56,766 nt of DNA from Oscillospiraceae bacterium (GCA_015065165.1 SVQU01000011.1:1-56766); one strand, 5' to 3'. Positions 7,474 through 16,721 are shown, counted from the first letter of the stretch. The notes: generated by a model not told the origin, from the sequence alone. Numbers and translations are program-made.

Positions 7474-8616
7474 ATGAATAAAAAACGCATTATTTTAGGT
7501 AGTATTTGTGTTATTCTGCTTATTGCATTGGTTGGCGGTACTATGGCGTGGTTTTATATTAACGAAGAGGTTACGGTCAGCTACGGTAACAGCATTTTTT
7601 GCGAGGCGGGCGACAGCTTGGAAATTGCTTTGGTGGAGGGCGGTGCCGCTACAAGATGGGCGAGCGCTTTAGATTACAGCGCGGGTTCATTTACCACCGT
7701 TGATATTTCGGGTAACGGTGTTAATTTATACAGACCTATCGAAATTGATGAAAACCAACAGCCTATCGGTTTTACAACAGCTGTTTCTTCTTTGGATAAC
7801 AGCACTAACTATGATTATATCGAAATGGAGCTTGCTTTTCGTTCGGTATCTAAAATGAACGTGTATTTAAGCGAGGAATCCTTTATTTCACCTGTTAATA
7901 CCGAGGATTCGGGAGCGAATATTTACGGTAACTTCAGCCGCGATTATATTGCGGGTGCTATGCGCGTTGCGGTGGTTGACGAAACGGGGCTTAAAATGCT
8001 TTGGGCGCCCAATTCTAAATATCAGCTTATTCAAAACGCAAACGGAACCTATGCATTCAAATCGGGCGAAAACGGCGATTCAACCCCCGAATCTGCATAT
8101 TATTACTACGGCGAGGATGCCGATGGTGAACTTGTAAAGCAGGAAGTTTCCCAAGATGACTATGCAAGCAAAAGATTTGTTGTGGATTCCACCAACGCGA
8201 ACAAGGGTAATACAGGCAATTCGCCTGTGTTGGTGTCTTTAAATCCCGAAAGTCAGGGCGCTTATGCTCAGGAAACGGTAAAAATTCGAATTTGGTTCGA
8301 GGGTACCGACCGCGAGGCTCATCAGGCTTTGGCAGGCGGTAACGTAAACGTAAAATTGAAATTTGTGGGTGTGGCGAAATCCGTTGATGACGAAAAACAA
8401 ACGGCGATTAACGGCATCACCTTCAATCAGAACGATTCTAAATTCAGCGGCTTGTCTGCGGGAATGGTTTTCTCTACCGACGGTCGTAATTGGACAGAAT
8501 ATCTTCCTGCTTCGGCGAATTTGCCCGTGTTGGAAGGCGGAAAATCCATTTACTTCAAATATCCCGAAACAGACACACATTACGAAACCGACTATAAAAA
8601 ATTTACCAAGAATTGA
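7474..8616 (+). CDS. SipW-dependent exported protein, paralogue with C-terminal extension
   Basis: 380 residues from the ATG at 7474, which follows the previous stop by 2 bases and has AGGAGGTAG upstream. The longer frame opening at 7402 overlaps the previous gene and is rejected. The signal runs KKRIILGSICVILLIALVGG, then TMAWFYINE. It matches the preceding protein in layout (YIAGAMRVAVVDE...WAPNSKYQL). The shared C-terminal motif is altered: IRIWFEGTDREAHQ (Trp274) has Ala in place of Cys. After it comes an extra domain of roughly 80 residues (300-380) with GMVFSTDGRNWTEYLP, resembling small all-beta modules. The changed motif plus extension may mark a terminal or anchoring subunit. Confidence 0.7.
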   Translation: MNKKRIILGSICVILLIALVGGTMAWFYINEEVTVSYGNSIFCEAGDSLEIALVEGGAATRWASALDYSAGSFTTVDISGNGVNLYRPIEIDENQQPIGFTTAVSSLDNSTNYDYIEMELAFRSVSKMNVYLSEESFISPVNTEDSGANIYGNFSRDYIAGAMRVAVVDETGLKMLWAPNSKYQLIQNANGTYAFKSGENGDSTPESAYYYYGEDADGELVKQEVSQDDYASKRFVVDSTNANKGNTGNSPVLVSLNPESQGAYAQETVKIRIWFEGTDREAHQALAGGNVNVKLKFVGVAKSVDDEKQTAINGITFNQNDSKFSGLSAGMVFSTDGRNWTEYLPASANLPVLEGGKSIYFKYPETDTHYETDYKKFTKN

Positions 8617-8637
8617 TAACGGAAAAGAGGCGAGAGT

Positions 8638-9582
8638 ATGCCGAAATACAGACGAATTTTATCAGTGCTTTTGGCCGCATGGCTGTGCGTGATGTTAATT
8701 GCATATACGTATACTTGGGTCTCTCGTAACTGGACTCCCAGTATCAAGAGCAACGATATAAATATTGCAAGCTCGGGTGCGCTGGTTATCAGCGTTTTGG
8801 GGGATGATGCCGTTTATACAGAGGTTTCTTTGAATGACGTTGTCGGTATAGCGGTGGATAATTCCTTTACCTTCAGACAGGTGTCCAGTCAGGACGGTAT
8901 CAATTTCTTTTGGAAGGATTTTTCTCCCACCGTTACCAATAAAGAGAATCCCGCCGTATTTTATAAAATCGGTACAAACGATACGCGTAAGGGCGATTAT
9001 ATTGATGCTAGATTTTGTTTAAAACTGGATGATGCTCTTACAACGGCAAAGTATATTTTTATTCACCCCGATACGGTGATCAATTATATTAAAGAAAATT
9101 CCGCAAACCCCGATTTGAACAGGGCGATCAGAATTTCTCTTACCTATGATAAGGATATCGTTACGGATTCGGGCACTCAAACCTTGACCGAAACGGTTAT
9201 TCTGGCAGATTTAGAGGATAACGAAAGCGTTATTAACGCGCTGGAGGATGATACGTTAAATCCGTTATATCGCGCGGTGTTAAGCGATGCCGACGGCAAA
9301 ACCGATGCTGAAGACTCGGGTGCTCTGGGCTATCAGACCGTTTACGGCTTGAACTATTTCAACTGCGGCAGAATGGATTATAACAAGGATAACCCTGCCG
9401 ATGAATATAATTACAACTTTACCAGAGACGAAAGCAAGGCTTTGTTTATGTTAAATCCCGGCGAGCAGAAGTGGGTTAATATCCGAATCTGGCTTGAAGG
9501 TCAGGATGAAAACTGCGTTAAGGAAATCGCAGGGGAAAAGTTTAATATGGTTTTGAAATTCGACTCTGCATTTGTTCAATAG
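8638..9582 (+). CDS. SipW-dependent exported protein with C-terminal WLEG motif
   Basis: 314 residues. There is a short basic start (MPKYRR), a hydrophobic segment at about 6-24 and then AYTYTWVSRNW, a variant of the TYAWF context. Residues 30-50 (IKSNDINIASSGALVISV) resemble the first mature strands of TasA-like proteins. The C-terminus carries VNIRIWLEGQDENCV (Trp about 285), then KFNMVLKF. The start is supported by GAGGCGAGAG just upstream. Same orientation and tight spacing as its paralogues. It is probably a minor subunit with the same fold; no enzymatic motif is seen. Confidence 0.68.
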   Translation: MPKYRRILSVLLAAWLCVMLIAYTYTWVSRNWTPSIKSNDINIASSGALVISVLGDDAVYTEVSLNDVVGIAVDNSFTFRQVSSQDGINFFWKDFSPTVTNKENPAVFYKIGTNDTRKGDYIDARFCLKLDDALTTAKYIFIHPDTVINYIKENSANPDLNRAIRISLTYDKDIVTDSGTQTLTETVILADLEDNESVINALEDDTLNPLYRAVLSDADGKTDAEDSGALGYQTVYGLNYFNCGRMDYNKDNPADEYNYNFTRDESKALFMLNPGEQKWVNIRIWLEGQDENCVKEIAGEKFNMVLKFDSAFVQ

Positions 9583-9622
9583 TTATTGACCGATAAAAAA
9601 TCCAAGGAGGCACAAAGGCAAT

Positions 9623-10243
9623 ATGAATAGGCTGAAAAATGTTATAATTTCCTTGCTGTCGTTGGCTTTGTGCGTGGCTGTTACCTTTGCGTGGATTAAC
9701 GAATTGCAAAATCCGGGCGGACGTGTTTTGACACTTAAGCTTAATAATGCAACCGTGGCAGACAGCGAGCTTGAGGTAAAGCTTTCGGTGAACGTGGAGG
9801 ACGACGTTTTTGACGACATCACCAAGCTGCAGAGTGTGGTGTCCCAGCCCACTTTGGAATCTTATGACAATTTTGCCCCCGGCTCAAGAAAGAAATTCAG
9901 GGTGGATATAACAAATCTAAGCGAGGCTTCGGTTACCTTGCAGGTGATATTATCGGATATCGTTTGCGAGAATGAAGAATTGCAAAACAATATAGTTATA
10001 GGTACTAACGGATTTGCGGGATTTAATTCGGATTATCCTGCGCCGTCAGTGCAAAACAAAACGTTGGCAGATGGAATAGACGCCTCGGGTGGCTTTTCCC
10101 TTGTTGACGGGGTGGAAATACCGCCTCATAACGTGGATGCACCTGTGTCGATATACTTTTATGTGATGTTCTCGGCGGCAGGAAGCGAGAATCTTGAGGA
10201 TATGACATTTTCTATCGGCACTATTAACTTTTTGACCATTTAA
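9623..10243 (+). CDS. Small SipW-dependent exported protein, TasA-like
   Basis: 206 residues. The signal is MNRLKNVIISLLSLALC followed by VAVTFAWINE, the SipW-type context. The mature chain is a short beta-rich protein with FAPGSRKKFRVDITNLSEAS, a pattern typical of TasA/CalY-type immunoglobulin-like folds where tolerated inter-subunit strands follow the signal. It lacks the IWLEG motif of the other paralogues and ends in FSIGTINFLTI. A strong AAGGAGG precedes the ATG. It lies 13 bases before the second signal peptidase gene, copying the tasA-sipW order. Likely a separate fibre subunit or assembly cap. Confidence 0.65.
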   Translation: MNRLKNVIISLLSLALCVAVTFAWINELQNPGGRVLTLKLNNATVADSELEVKLSVNVEDDVFDDITKLQSVVSQPTLESYDNFAPGSRKKFRVDITNLSEASVTLQVILSDIVCENEELQNNIVIGTNGFAGFNSDYPAPSVQNKTLADGIDASGGFSLVDGVEIPPHNVDAPVSIYFYVMFSAAGSENLEDMTFSIGTINFLTI

Positions 10244-10256
10244 TTCGGGAGAAACC

Positions 10257-10826
10257 ATGACAAAGATGATTTCCAAAATTCTTAAAGTATCTTCATACTG
10301 TCTGTTTGGGTTAATTATTTGCCTGTCGTTGTTTGTATTGACAATGCGTTTTTTGGGCGAAGCACCCAGCATTTTTGGATATTCATTTTATTACGTTCTT
10401 ACCGAAAGTATGGAACCCGAAATTATGGCAGGGGATATAATTCTTTGCGAATCGGTAGACACCGAAGAACTGAAAATAGGCGATGTTATTACCTATGCAG
10501 GTCAAACGGGAGAGTTAAACGGAAAAATCATCACCCACAAAATCGTGGACATTGATGATGGAATGTTCACTACTCAGGGTGTGGCAAATAACATTTCTGA
10601 CCCGCCCATCACTTCGTCCCAGATATTATCAAAATACGTTTTGACCATTCCTTTGGCGGGCAAACTCTTTTCGCTTATTAACAGTAAGTATGGATTTATT
10701 TTGATTATTATAATACCCCTGGGAGTGTTGATTGTTAACGAAATTTCCATTATCGTAAAAACCATAAAAGAAGATAAAGAAGATAAAGAAGATAATAAAG
10801 ATAAGGAGGAGCATTTAGGTGAATAA
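10257..10826 (+). CDS. Second SipW-type signal peptidase, missing one catalytic-region Asp
   Basis: 189 residues with membrane segments at about 12-33 and 146-168. Ser51 (TESMEPEI) and His94 (IITHKIV) of the S26B family are present. At the position of the conserved Asp (GD in the first copy, Asp116) this protein has Val109 in TTQGVANN, while the second Asp is kept at SDPP (Asp115). It may be active with altered efficiency or specificity, or partly impaired. The tail is highly charged, built from EDKEDKED repeats. The gene overlaps the start of the LRR gene by 8 bases, which implies translational coupling with its presumed substrate. Confidence 0.8.
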   Translation: MTKMISKILKVSSYCLFGLIICLSLFVLTMRFLGEAPSIFGYSFYYVLTESMEPEIMAGDIILCESVDTEELKIGDVITYAGQTGELNGKIITHKIVDIDDGMFTTQGVANNISDPPITSSQILSKYVLTIPLAGKLFSLINSKYGFILIIIIPLGVLIVNEISIIVKTIKEDKEDKEDNKDKEEHLGE

Positions 10827-13800
10827 TATATTAAATACATCAAAAGAAAAATCAAAAGCCGTTAAACGTAAAGTGTTGCTGAGAACTATCATTATTTCTG
10901 CGCTTGTGCTTGTTCTTATCGTTTCAGGTACCGTGGCTTGGTATATCAACAATATGGGTATGTGGGGCGTGGAATTCAATACGGGTAATATTGATTTTAT
11001 CACCTACGTATTCGATAAAGAGGGCAACCTCAGAGCGACTGCTTCCTCAAAGGACGAAAACGAAAGTCAATATATAAATGCTCCGTTGATTACCATCGAA
11101 AACGGGCAGATGGGTACCACAGGTACAACCTATATTGCGATTAAAAGCACAGGCTCTATCGGTATTCAGTACCGCCTCGCTTTTGATATTACCGGTATAA
11201 CCGAAAGCGGAACTGCATATATCGGCGGATATAAATATAATATTTCCAAGGTTACAGATAAGGTTACCTTGACCGATGCCAATAAGTTAATCGTTACCGA
11301 TTGCCCCGAGCCCGAGAAAATCGATAGCGAGATGGCCACCATCGACAGAAATAACGTAAACGGTACCATCGAGGCGCTTGGCGGATATGAGATTTACCGT
11401 ATGGACTACACCCTTGTTCATAATAACGAGGAGTATTCCGGCGGAGGCATAAACATCTATTACAATATTTTCGCTACACAGCTTGGCGGTAGCTTTGACA
11501 GTTCCGAAGAAATCGGAAACGTTTATTACTGCTCCTCCCGCGAGGATATCGACCGCGCCAGAGTTGAAGCATATCCCGGTGATATTATCAAACTAAGCTC
11601 CGATGTTGTGTATTACGGAGATTTGGTGTTCAATAAGCCTATAAATCTTGAAACCAACGATTTTACCCTGACGGTTAACGGCAACCTGATTTACGATTAC
11701 GTTTTGGGCAACAGTCTAAAGCTTGATGCAGGTGGCTTGGGTAAAATTGTCGTACAGTGTACTAAAGAGGGTATCGGCGGTAATTTCCAAATAAAAGCGC
11801 CTATCGGCGACGTTACCCTAAACGGTTCTAATGCATCCAACGGCGATATCGTTGTAGAAAAGAACGTTATCATTGATGCTACAAATGCCTTTGGTTCGGC
11901 AGGTGTGAATTTTAACGACGTTAAAATAGTTGACCTTAAGAACTCTCGCAAAGTAATCCAGTTGGAATCCAACACCAGAGCAACCGTGGCTTTCGGCACT
12001 ACTATCGGTACGTTCCAATCGGTGTTAAGAGCGAATAATATCGAGATTGTAAACAACGGTGTCATCGGCGAGATTAATCTTTCAAGCATGGCTCAGTTGG
12101 AACAGACCAACAGCCCTCAAATCTATATTCTTAACAATAACGATATCGATAACCCTATTATGCTGCCCAGATGGTCGGTTAAGTTTGTTGTGGATGATGC
12201 CGGCAACTGTACAGGTAACACCAAGATTATTCAAAGCTTATCGGGTAGCCCTATGGAGATTACGGGTAATTGCGATTTCGGTAATGATGATATCGAGGTT
12301 GAAAAGAAGGATTTCTTGGTAGAGCAAATCGAAGAGGGTAATGACAGCCGCTTGCGAATCTACTATCAGAACTATCACGGCGAAATTACTACCATTCAGT
12401 CGATTTTGGAAAATTATCTTAACAATGAGGCAACCTCGGGTTGTATGCTCAGCGAAGTACAGGAACTTGAAATCGTTTCCATTGGAAATAAAGCGGTTAC
12501 AAACGACGATATTTCCTTTATGAACAGCAACAATATGCTTTCGCTTATACGTTTGGATATGCAAAGAGCTACCGTGTATGACAAAAAGACCGGTGTATAT
12601 AACAGATTGCCGGATTATGCGTACAGCGGAGTTACCAAATATCAAAACTTGGTTCTTCCTCAAAATTTGGTTGAGATTGGTGCCCGTGCATTCCTTAATT
12701 CCGATATGGAAAGCATTATTACCGTTCCTTCGGGGGTTACTACGTTCGGGGATTATTGGTTTACTCACGGTAACTATGTACATTTGGCAGCTTCGGTTCC
12801 GTCTGCAAACGCACTCGCCGGATTGTCTAACATAAATGCGATATTTGTAGACGAGACATATATCGAGTTATACAAATCGGTATATACAGGGGTGGATACC
12901 CGAATTTATCCTATATCGTTTTTGGATGAAACCAAAACTCATTTCATAAGAAATATAAGCGACGATAAATGGGAAATTACTTATTGCATTAAACACGAGG
13001 ATACCGTGATAGGCGAAAATATTACCCTCGACGGTACGGTTTTAAATATCACAAGTGTTTATGATAATGCATACCGACATAATTTTACGGGAACTACGGT
13101 GAAATTTGCCGATACCGTTGAAAATCTGGGGGCAGGTAATTTTACTGATAATAAAAACATTACGGAAGTTTATCTGAACAACGTTAAATACCTTGGTGAT
13201 GATGCATTTTCAGGGGATTTGAATTTGGCTACTGTCGATTTTGGCAATTCTCTTGAAACTATCGGAAAAAATGCGTTTTTGAATTGCTCAAGCCTCAATT
13301 CGGACATCGCTTTGCCCGATACAATGAATTCTATCGGTGCGTCGGCATTCCAAAAAACAAAAATCACCTCGGTGAATACCGGTGGTACCGTTTTTATTGA
13401 TGGCCCGGCTTTCATGAATTGCACGGAGTTGATTTATGCTGAATTACCCAACGTAAAAGTAGTTGGCGAGAGTGGAACAAACCAGCTGTTCGAGGCTAGC
13501 AGCGCGCTGGTTAGTGTTAAAATGCCCGCCCTTATAAAAACAGGCGGAATAAGAATGTTCTATAATTGCACATCCTTGAGGGAAGTGTATTTTGCAGCGA
13601 AAGATGATGGCTTGTCTTTGAGTTCAAACGCCTTTCACGAATGCAATAGAGATAAACTTAAGTTTTATGTGCCGGAGGAACACATTGAGTTTTATAGGAG
13701 CAAGCAACTTGGTGGCATTAATGCTTCGATGGTTTATCCTCAAGGCGAAAAAATGGGCGAACTGCCGGTTAACGGCTTTAATATAGGCACGTATATTGTC

Positions 13801-15882
13801 AGCGACAATGGCGATAATACCTATACGTTAATTACCTCCAACATTGATTATTCTGACAGTGTTGCGCTTCCCGAAACATTTAACGAAAAGCCGATAACCA
13901 AAATTTATGATAATGCATTCAGAAACCAAAAGTTTACAAACGTAACGTTTAAGCTTGGAGACAATATCAAAACTATCGGCAACAGTGCCTTTTATCAGCT
14001 CGGTGAATTGGTTAAGGTTGAGTTTGGCAATTCGCTCGAGACGATCGGTGCTTCTGCGTTTGCCTACTGTACAAAATTGGCGCAGGATATCGTTTTGCCG
14101 GATTCTATGGAAAGAATCAGCAGCGAAGCATTCAGAAATTCCGGTATTTTAAGCATTAATACCGGCGGCACAGTTTCGGTGGAAACCCGCGCGTTTACAG
14201 AATGTAAGTCATTGGTTTACGTGAAAATGCCCGCGGTGATTACGATTGCCGAAAGCGGAACAAATGAGGTGTTTTCCTACTGTGATTCCCTTGTAAGTGT
14301 AGAAATGCCTAAAGTAACCAAGGTGTATGGCAGCGGTATGTTCCGTTCTTGTACATCTATGGTGGAACTCCATTTGGGTAGCGATGATGAAAATGTTTCT
14401 TTAGGCACCAATCAATTTCCCGGTGTTCGTGCTTCTCAAGTTAAGCTGTATGTTCCCAATGAGCTTCTCTCTTTCTACCAGGGCAAAAGTATTCTTAACG
14501 CTAAACAAGTTTACCCTGAAGGCGAAAAGATTGGCGAAAAGACTGTTAACGGATTTTTCGTGGGCGATTACGTGGTTATGGAAAATGACGATGGCTACAC
14601 ATTGATTACGTCAAATCTGGACTTTTCGGGAGAAACGGTTATTCCTAACGAGTATAACAATAAACCCATTACCGAGATTTATTCAAATGCGTTCAGAAAT
14701 CAGACATTTACCGATGCAAGCCTGATTTTTGGCGACAATTTGAAGATAATTGGTAACAGCGCTTTCTACGGTCTTGCCGGCTTGAAGTCGGTTGTTGCGA
14801 ATTCGGTAACAACTGTTGACACCGAAGCCTTTTATAAAAGCGGAATTCAGGCGTTTAACGGACCGAAACTTACCGCAATCGGCAATAGTGCATTCAGAAA
14901 CTGTGCTAACCTAGAAACGGTGAACATTCCTAAAATTGAAGTTATTGATGGTACTTATGTATTTGCAGAGTGTTCCGCGCTTAAATTCGTTTACTTTGAA
15001 AATTTAATAAGCTCGACTTATTATACTTTTTATGCAGATAAAAAACTCGAAAAGATAACCATTAATCGTTTAATAAACAGTAGTAGGGATAATATGCCGT
15101 CATCGTTGACTATTGATGCCTCTGCGCCCTGTAAGATATACGTTCCTTACCGTTCGTTGTGGGCATATACCGATACGTGGAGTGGCAAGCCGGTGGTTAC
15201 CTTCGATATTTCGGCTACCCATAATGGCAACACCTACATTTTGTCAGATAATAACGGCAAATATGCTTTGATCGATTTTATACCCGGCCAAATGAACGCG
15301 GAATTGATTATACCCAATGAGATTACGTCAGCCGAGTATGGCAATGTTTCTGTATACTTTGTAGAAAACGGCGCTTTTGCCGCAGTAGGTGAAACGTTAA
15401 AGAGCATAACTCTGCCCTCCACCGTTGCATATCTGGAAGAAGTGGCACTTAACGAATGCTCCGCGCTGGAGAATATCTACGTGGATTCGGCTAATGCGTA
15501 TTTCGTATCTGTTAACGGCGTGCTGTATTCTAAAGACGGCAAGGTTTTGGTGAAATATCCTGCAGGCAGAAGCGGCAGCTTGGATATGACCGATACTGCC
15601 TATGCATCCACTGTAATGATTGGCGCAAATGCGTTTGCAAATGCCAGCGGTCTTACCGAGATTATATTCCCAAGCTCTCTTGCGGTAATCGACGGCACTG
15701 CATTTACAAACTGTAATCAACTCTGCTTGGTTGAGTTCACGGGCAACACTGCTCCCGTTTTGATGGGCGCAGGTATTTTCGATACCACTGTGGAGGACTT
15801 CGCAATGATTGTTCCTAACCTCGATACCTACGTGCGCTCGCATAATTTCGCCGAGTACGAGCCGTATATGACTTTAAATTAA
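10819..15882 (+). CDS. Giant BspA-like leucine-rich-repeat surface protein with SipW-type N-terminus
   Basis: 1687 residues, GTG start with AAGGAGGAG upstream, overlapping the signal peptidase stop by 8 bases. The N-terminus has a basic region, a hydrophobic helix at about 22-40 and SGTVAWYINN, a SipW-type context. The next ~200 residues resemble the exported-subunit fold (WGVEFNTGNIDFITYV). About 240-470 is a repetitive beta-helix-like stretch. From about 560 there are BspA/TpLRR (LRR_5) repeats with LETIGxxAFxxCxxL-type signatures (LETIGKNAFLNCSSL, LETIGASAFAYCTKL). Units of roughly 245 residues recur, each opening with a line like GFNIGTYIVSDN...YTLITSN. No C-terminal anchor is seen. Probably a large adhesin carried on or with the fibre; binding partner unknown. 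Confidence 0.78.
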   Translation: MNNILNTSKEKSKAVKRKVLLRTIIISALVLVLIVSGTVAWYINNMGMWGVEFNTGNIDFITYVFDKEGNLRATASSKDENESQYINAPLITIENGQMGTTGTTYIAIKSTGSIGIQYRLAFDITGITESGTAYIGGYKYNISKVTDKVTLTDANKLIVTDCPEPEKIDSEMATIDRNNVNGTIEALGGYEIYRMDYTLVHNNEEYSGGGINIYYNIFATQLGGSFDSSEEIGNVYYCSSREDIDRARVEAYPGDIIKLSSDVVYYGDLVFNKPINLETNDFTLTVNGNLIYDYVLGNSLKLDAGGLGKIVVQCTKEGIGGNFQIKAPIGDVTLNGSNASNGDIVVEKNVIIDATNAFGSAGVNFNDVKIVDLKNSRKVIQLESNTRATVAFGTTIGTFQSVLRANNIEIVNNGVIGEINLSSMAQLEQTNSPQIYILNNNDIDNPIMLPRWSVKFVVDDAGNCTGNTKIIQSLSGSPMEITGNCDFGNDDIEVEKKDFLVEQIEEGNDSRLRIYYQNYHGEITTIQSILENYLNNEATSGCMLSEVQELEIVSIGNKAVTNDDISFMNSNNMLSLIRLDMQRATVYDKKTGVYNRLPDYAYSGVTKYQNLVLPQNLVEIGARAFLNSDMESIITVPSGVTTFGDYWFTHGNYVHLAASVPSANALAGLSNINAIFVDETYIELYKSVYTGVDTRIYPISFLDETKTHFIRNISDDKWEITYCIKHEDTVIGENITLDGTVLNITSVYDNAYRHNFTGTTVKFADTVENLGAGNFTDNKNITEVYLNNVKYLGDDAFSGDLNLATVDFGNSLETIGKNAFLNCSSLNSDIALPDTMNSIGASAFQKTKITSVNTGGTVFIDGPAFMNCTELIYAELPNVKVVGESGTNQLFEASSALVSVKMPALIKTGGIRMFYNCTSLREVYFAAKDDGLSLSSNAFHECNRDKLKFYVPEEHIEFYRSKQLGGINASMVYPQGEKMGELPVNGFNIGTYIVSDNGDNTYTLITSNIDYSDSVALPETFNEKPITKIYDNAFRNQKFTNVTFKLGDNIKTIGNSAFYQLGELVKVEFGNSLETIGASAFAYCTKLAQDIVLPDSMERISSEAFRNSGILSINTGGTVSVETRAFTECKSLVYVKMPAVITIAESGTNEVFSYCDSLVSVEMPKVTKVYGSGMFRSCTSMVELHLGSDDENVSLGTNQFPGVRASQVKLYVPNELLSFYQGKSILNAKQVYPEGEKIGEKTVNGFFVGDYVVMENDDGYTLITSNLDFSGETVIPNEYNNKPITEIYSNAFRNQTFTDASLIFGDNLKIIGNSAFYGLAGLKSVVANSVTTVDTEAFYKSGIQAFNGPKLTAIGNSAFRNCANLETVNIPKIEVIDGTYVFAECSALKFVYFENLISSTYYTFYADKKLEKITINRLINSSRDNMPSSLTIDASAPCKIYVPYRSLWAYTDTWSGKPVVTFDISATHNGNTYILSDNNGKYALIDFIPGQMNAELIIPNEITSAEYGNVSVYFVENGAFAAVGETLKSITLPSTVAYLEEVALNECSALENIYVDSANAYFVSVNGVLYSKDGKVLVKYPAGRSGSLDMTDTAYASTVMIGANAFANASGLTEIIFPSSLAVIDGTAFTNCNQLCLVEFTGNTAPVLMGAGIFDTTVEDFAMIVPNLDTYVRSHNFAEYEPYMTLN

Positions 15883-15911
15883 AAATATTTAAATTTAAAA
15901 GTTCAATCAAA

Positions 15912-16270
15912 AAAAGGACACCCTAGAGGCACCCTCCGTAAGGAAGGTGCCTCAGTTATATTCGCCAAAGGCGAGTTATATTGCTTCGCAGTTATATGAT
16001 GCTACGCATCGTGATATTGTCCTTTGGACAGATTTAATGGCGAATATAATATCACGAAAACCGATAGGTTTTCATATCACTTTGCAAAAAAGCAAAATAT
16101 CACTGTGAGACCTGTCTCACAATATCACTTATTATTCTTATCTTTGAGAAAGGTTGATTTTAAAGTGTGTAACCCACTATGACACTTTCAGACCGAAAGT
16201 GTCAATTTTTATATAAAAAGAAAGTAGGGAGAACACTTCTTTACGAAGTGTCTCCCTAAGGTGTCCTTTT
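15912..16270 (+). mobile_element. MITE-like element made of serial hairpins
   Basis: The ends are inverted: AAAAGGACACC at 15912-15922 and its complement GGTGTCCTTTT at 16260-16270, extending with mismatches to about 17 bases. Between them lie about ten short hairpins: 15926-15953 (arms GAGGCACC/GGTGCCTC), 15963-15973, 15982-15990, 15998-16010, 16019-16029, 16055-16072, 16081-16096, 16105-16120, 16181-16203 and 16227-16256. Many are separated by the same short words GTTATAT or ATATCAC. There is no reading frame. It fills most of the 524-base gap before the tRNAs. The terminal inverted repeats fit a non-autonomous element; the transposase partner is unknown. Confidence 0.6.
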
Positions 16271-16374
16271 GTTTTTGCGTATTTTGCATTTTGAATTATT
16301 TTTATTGATACTCTTTTGGAGCATTTTTCTGAAATATGCAACTTTTTAGCGTGCATAGGTTAATTAATAAATTG

Positions 16375-16404
16375 AAAAAGGACTTTCTTGCGAAAGTCCT
16401 TTTT
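16375..16404 (-). terminator. Terminator of the minus-strand tRNA group
   Basis: A perfect inverted repeat: arm 16375-16387 (AAAAAGGACTTTC), loop TTGC, arm 16392-16404. It reads as a stem plus U-tract in either direction. On the minus strand it directly follows the tRNA-His CCA end. Confidence 0.8.
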
Positions 16405-16406
16405 CA

Positions 16407-16484
16407 TGGGGTGGCTAACCGGGCTCGAACCGGCGACCCCCAGGGCCACAACCTGGTACTCTAACCAACTGAGCTACAGCCACC
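16407..16484 (-). tRNA. tRNA-His (anticodon GUG), CCA encoded
   Basis: The reverse strand folds into a full cloverleaf: acceptor GTGGCTG paired with TAGCCAC, D-arm GTAGCTCAGTTGGTTAGAG, anticodon stem CCAGG/CCTGG with loop TTGTGGC (anticodon GTG), and T-arm with GGTTCGAGCC. The extra G at -1 (16484) faces C73 (16410), as expected for tRNA-His, and CCA is encoded at 16409-16407. Confidence 0.95.
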
Positions 16485-16489
16485 ATAAA

Positions 16490-16566
16490 TGGCGTGCCTT
16501 GAGGGACTCGAACCCCCGACCTACTGCTTAGAAGGCAGTTGCTCTATCCAGCTGAGCTAAAGGCAC
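16490..16566 (-). tRNA. tRNA-Arg (anticodon UCU), CCA encoded
   Basis: The reverse strand gives acceptor GTGCCTT/AAGGCAC, anticodon stem ACTGC/GCAGT with loop CTTCTAA (anticodon TCT), a T-arm containing GGTTCGAGTCC and a discriminator G followed by encoded CCA (16492-16490). It lies 5 bases upstream of tRNA-His in the same transcript. Confidence 0.95.
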
Positions 16567-16605
16567 ATTGAACGCCCCAACGGCAATCAAAGATTAATTA
16601 AATTG

Positions 16606-16679
16606 TGGAGCGGGTGACGGGAATCGGACCCGCGCGACCAGCTTGGAAGGCTGGGATTCTACCATTGAACTACACCCGC
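16606..16679 (-). tRNA. tRNA-Gly (anticodon UCC), CCA encoded
   Basis: The reverse strand gives acceptor GCGGGTG/CACCCGC, a D-arm GTTCAATGGTAGAAT, anticodon stem CCAGC/GCTGG with loop CTTCCAA (anticodon TCC), a T-arm with GGTCCGATTCC and a discriminator T followed by encoded CCA. It is the first tRNA after rpsT on this strand. Confidence 0.95.
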
Positions 16680-16685
16680 GTAGTT

Positions 16686-16715
16686 GTTTAAGGCGGAAGT
16701 ACATCCGCCTTAAAC
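16686..16715 (-). terminator. 12-bp hairpin after rpsT
   Basis: Arms 16686-16697 (GTTTAAGGCGGA) and 16704-16715 are perfect complements around a 6-base loop, just after the rpsT stop on the minus strand. No run of U follows, so it may be a weak terminator or a processing/stabilising hairpin that lets some transcription continue into the tRNAs. Confidence 0.55.
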
Positions 16716-16721
16716 TATTAC

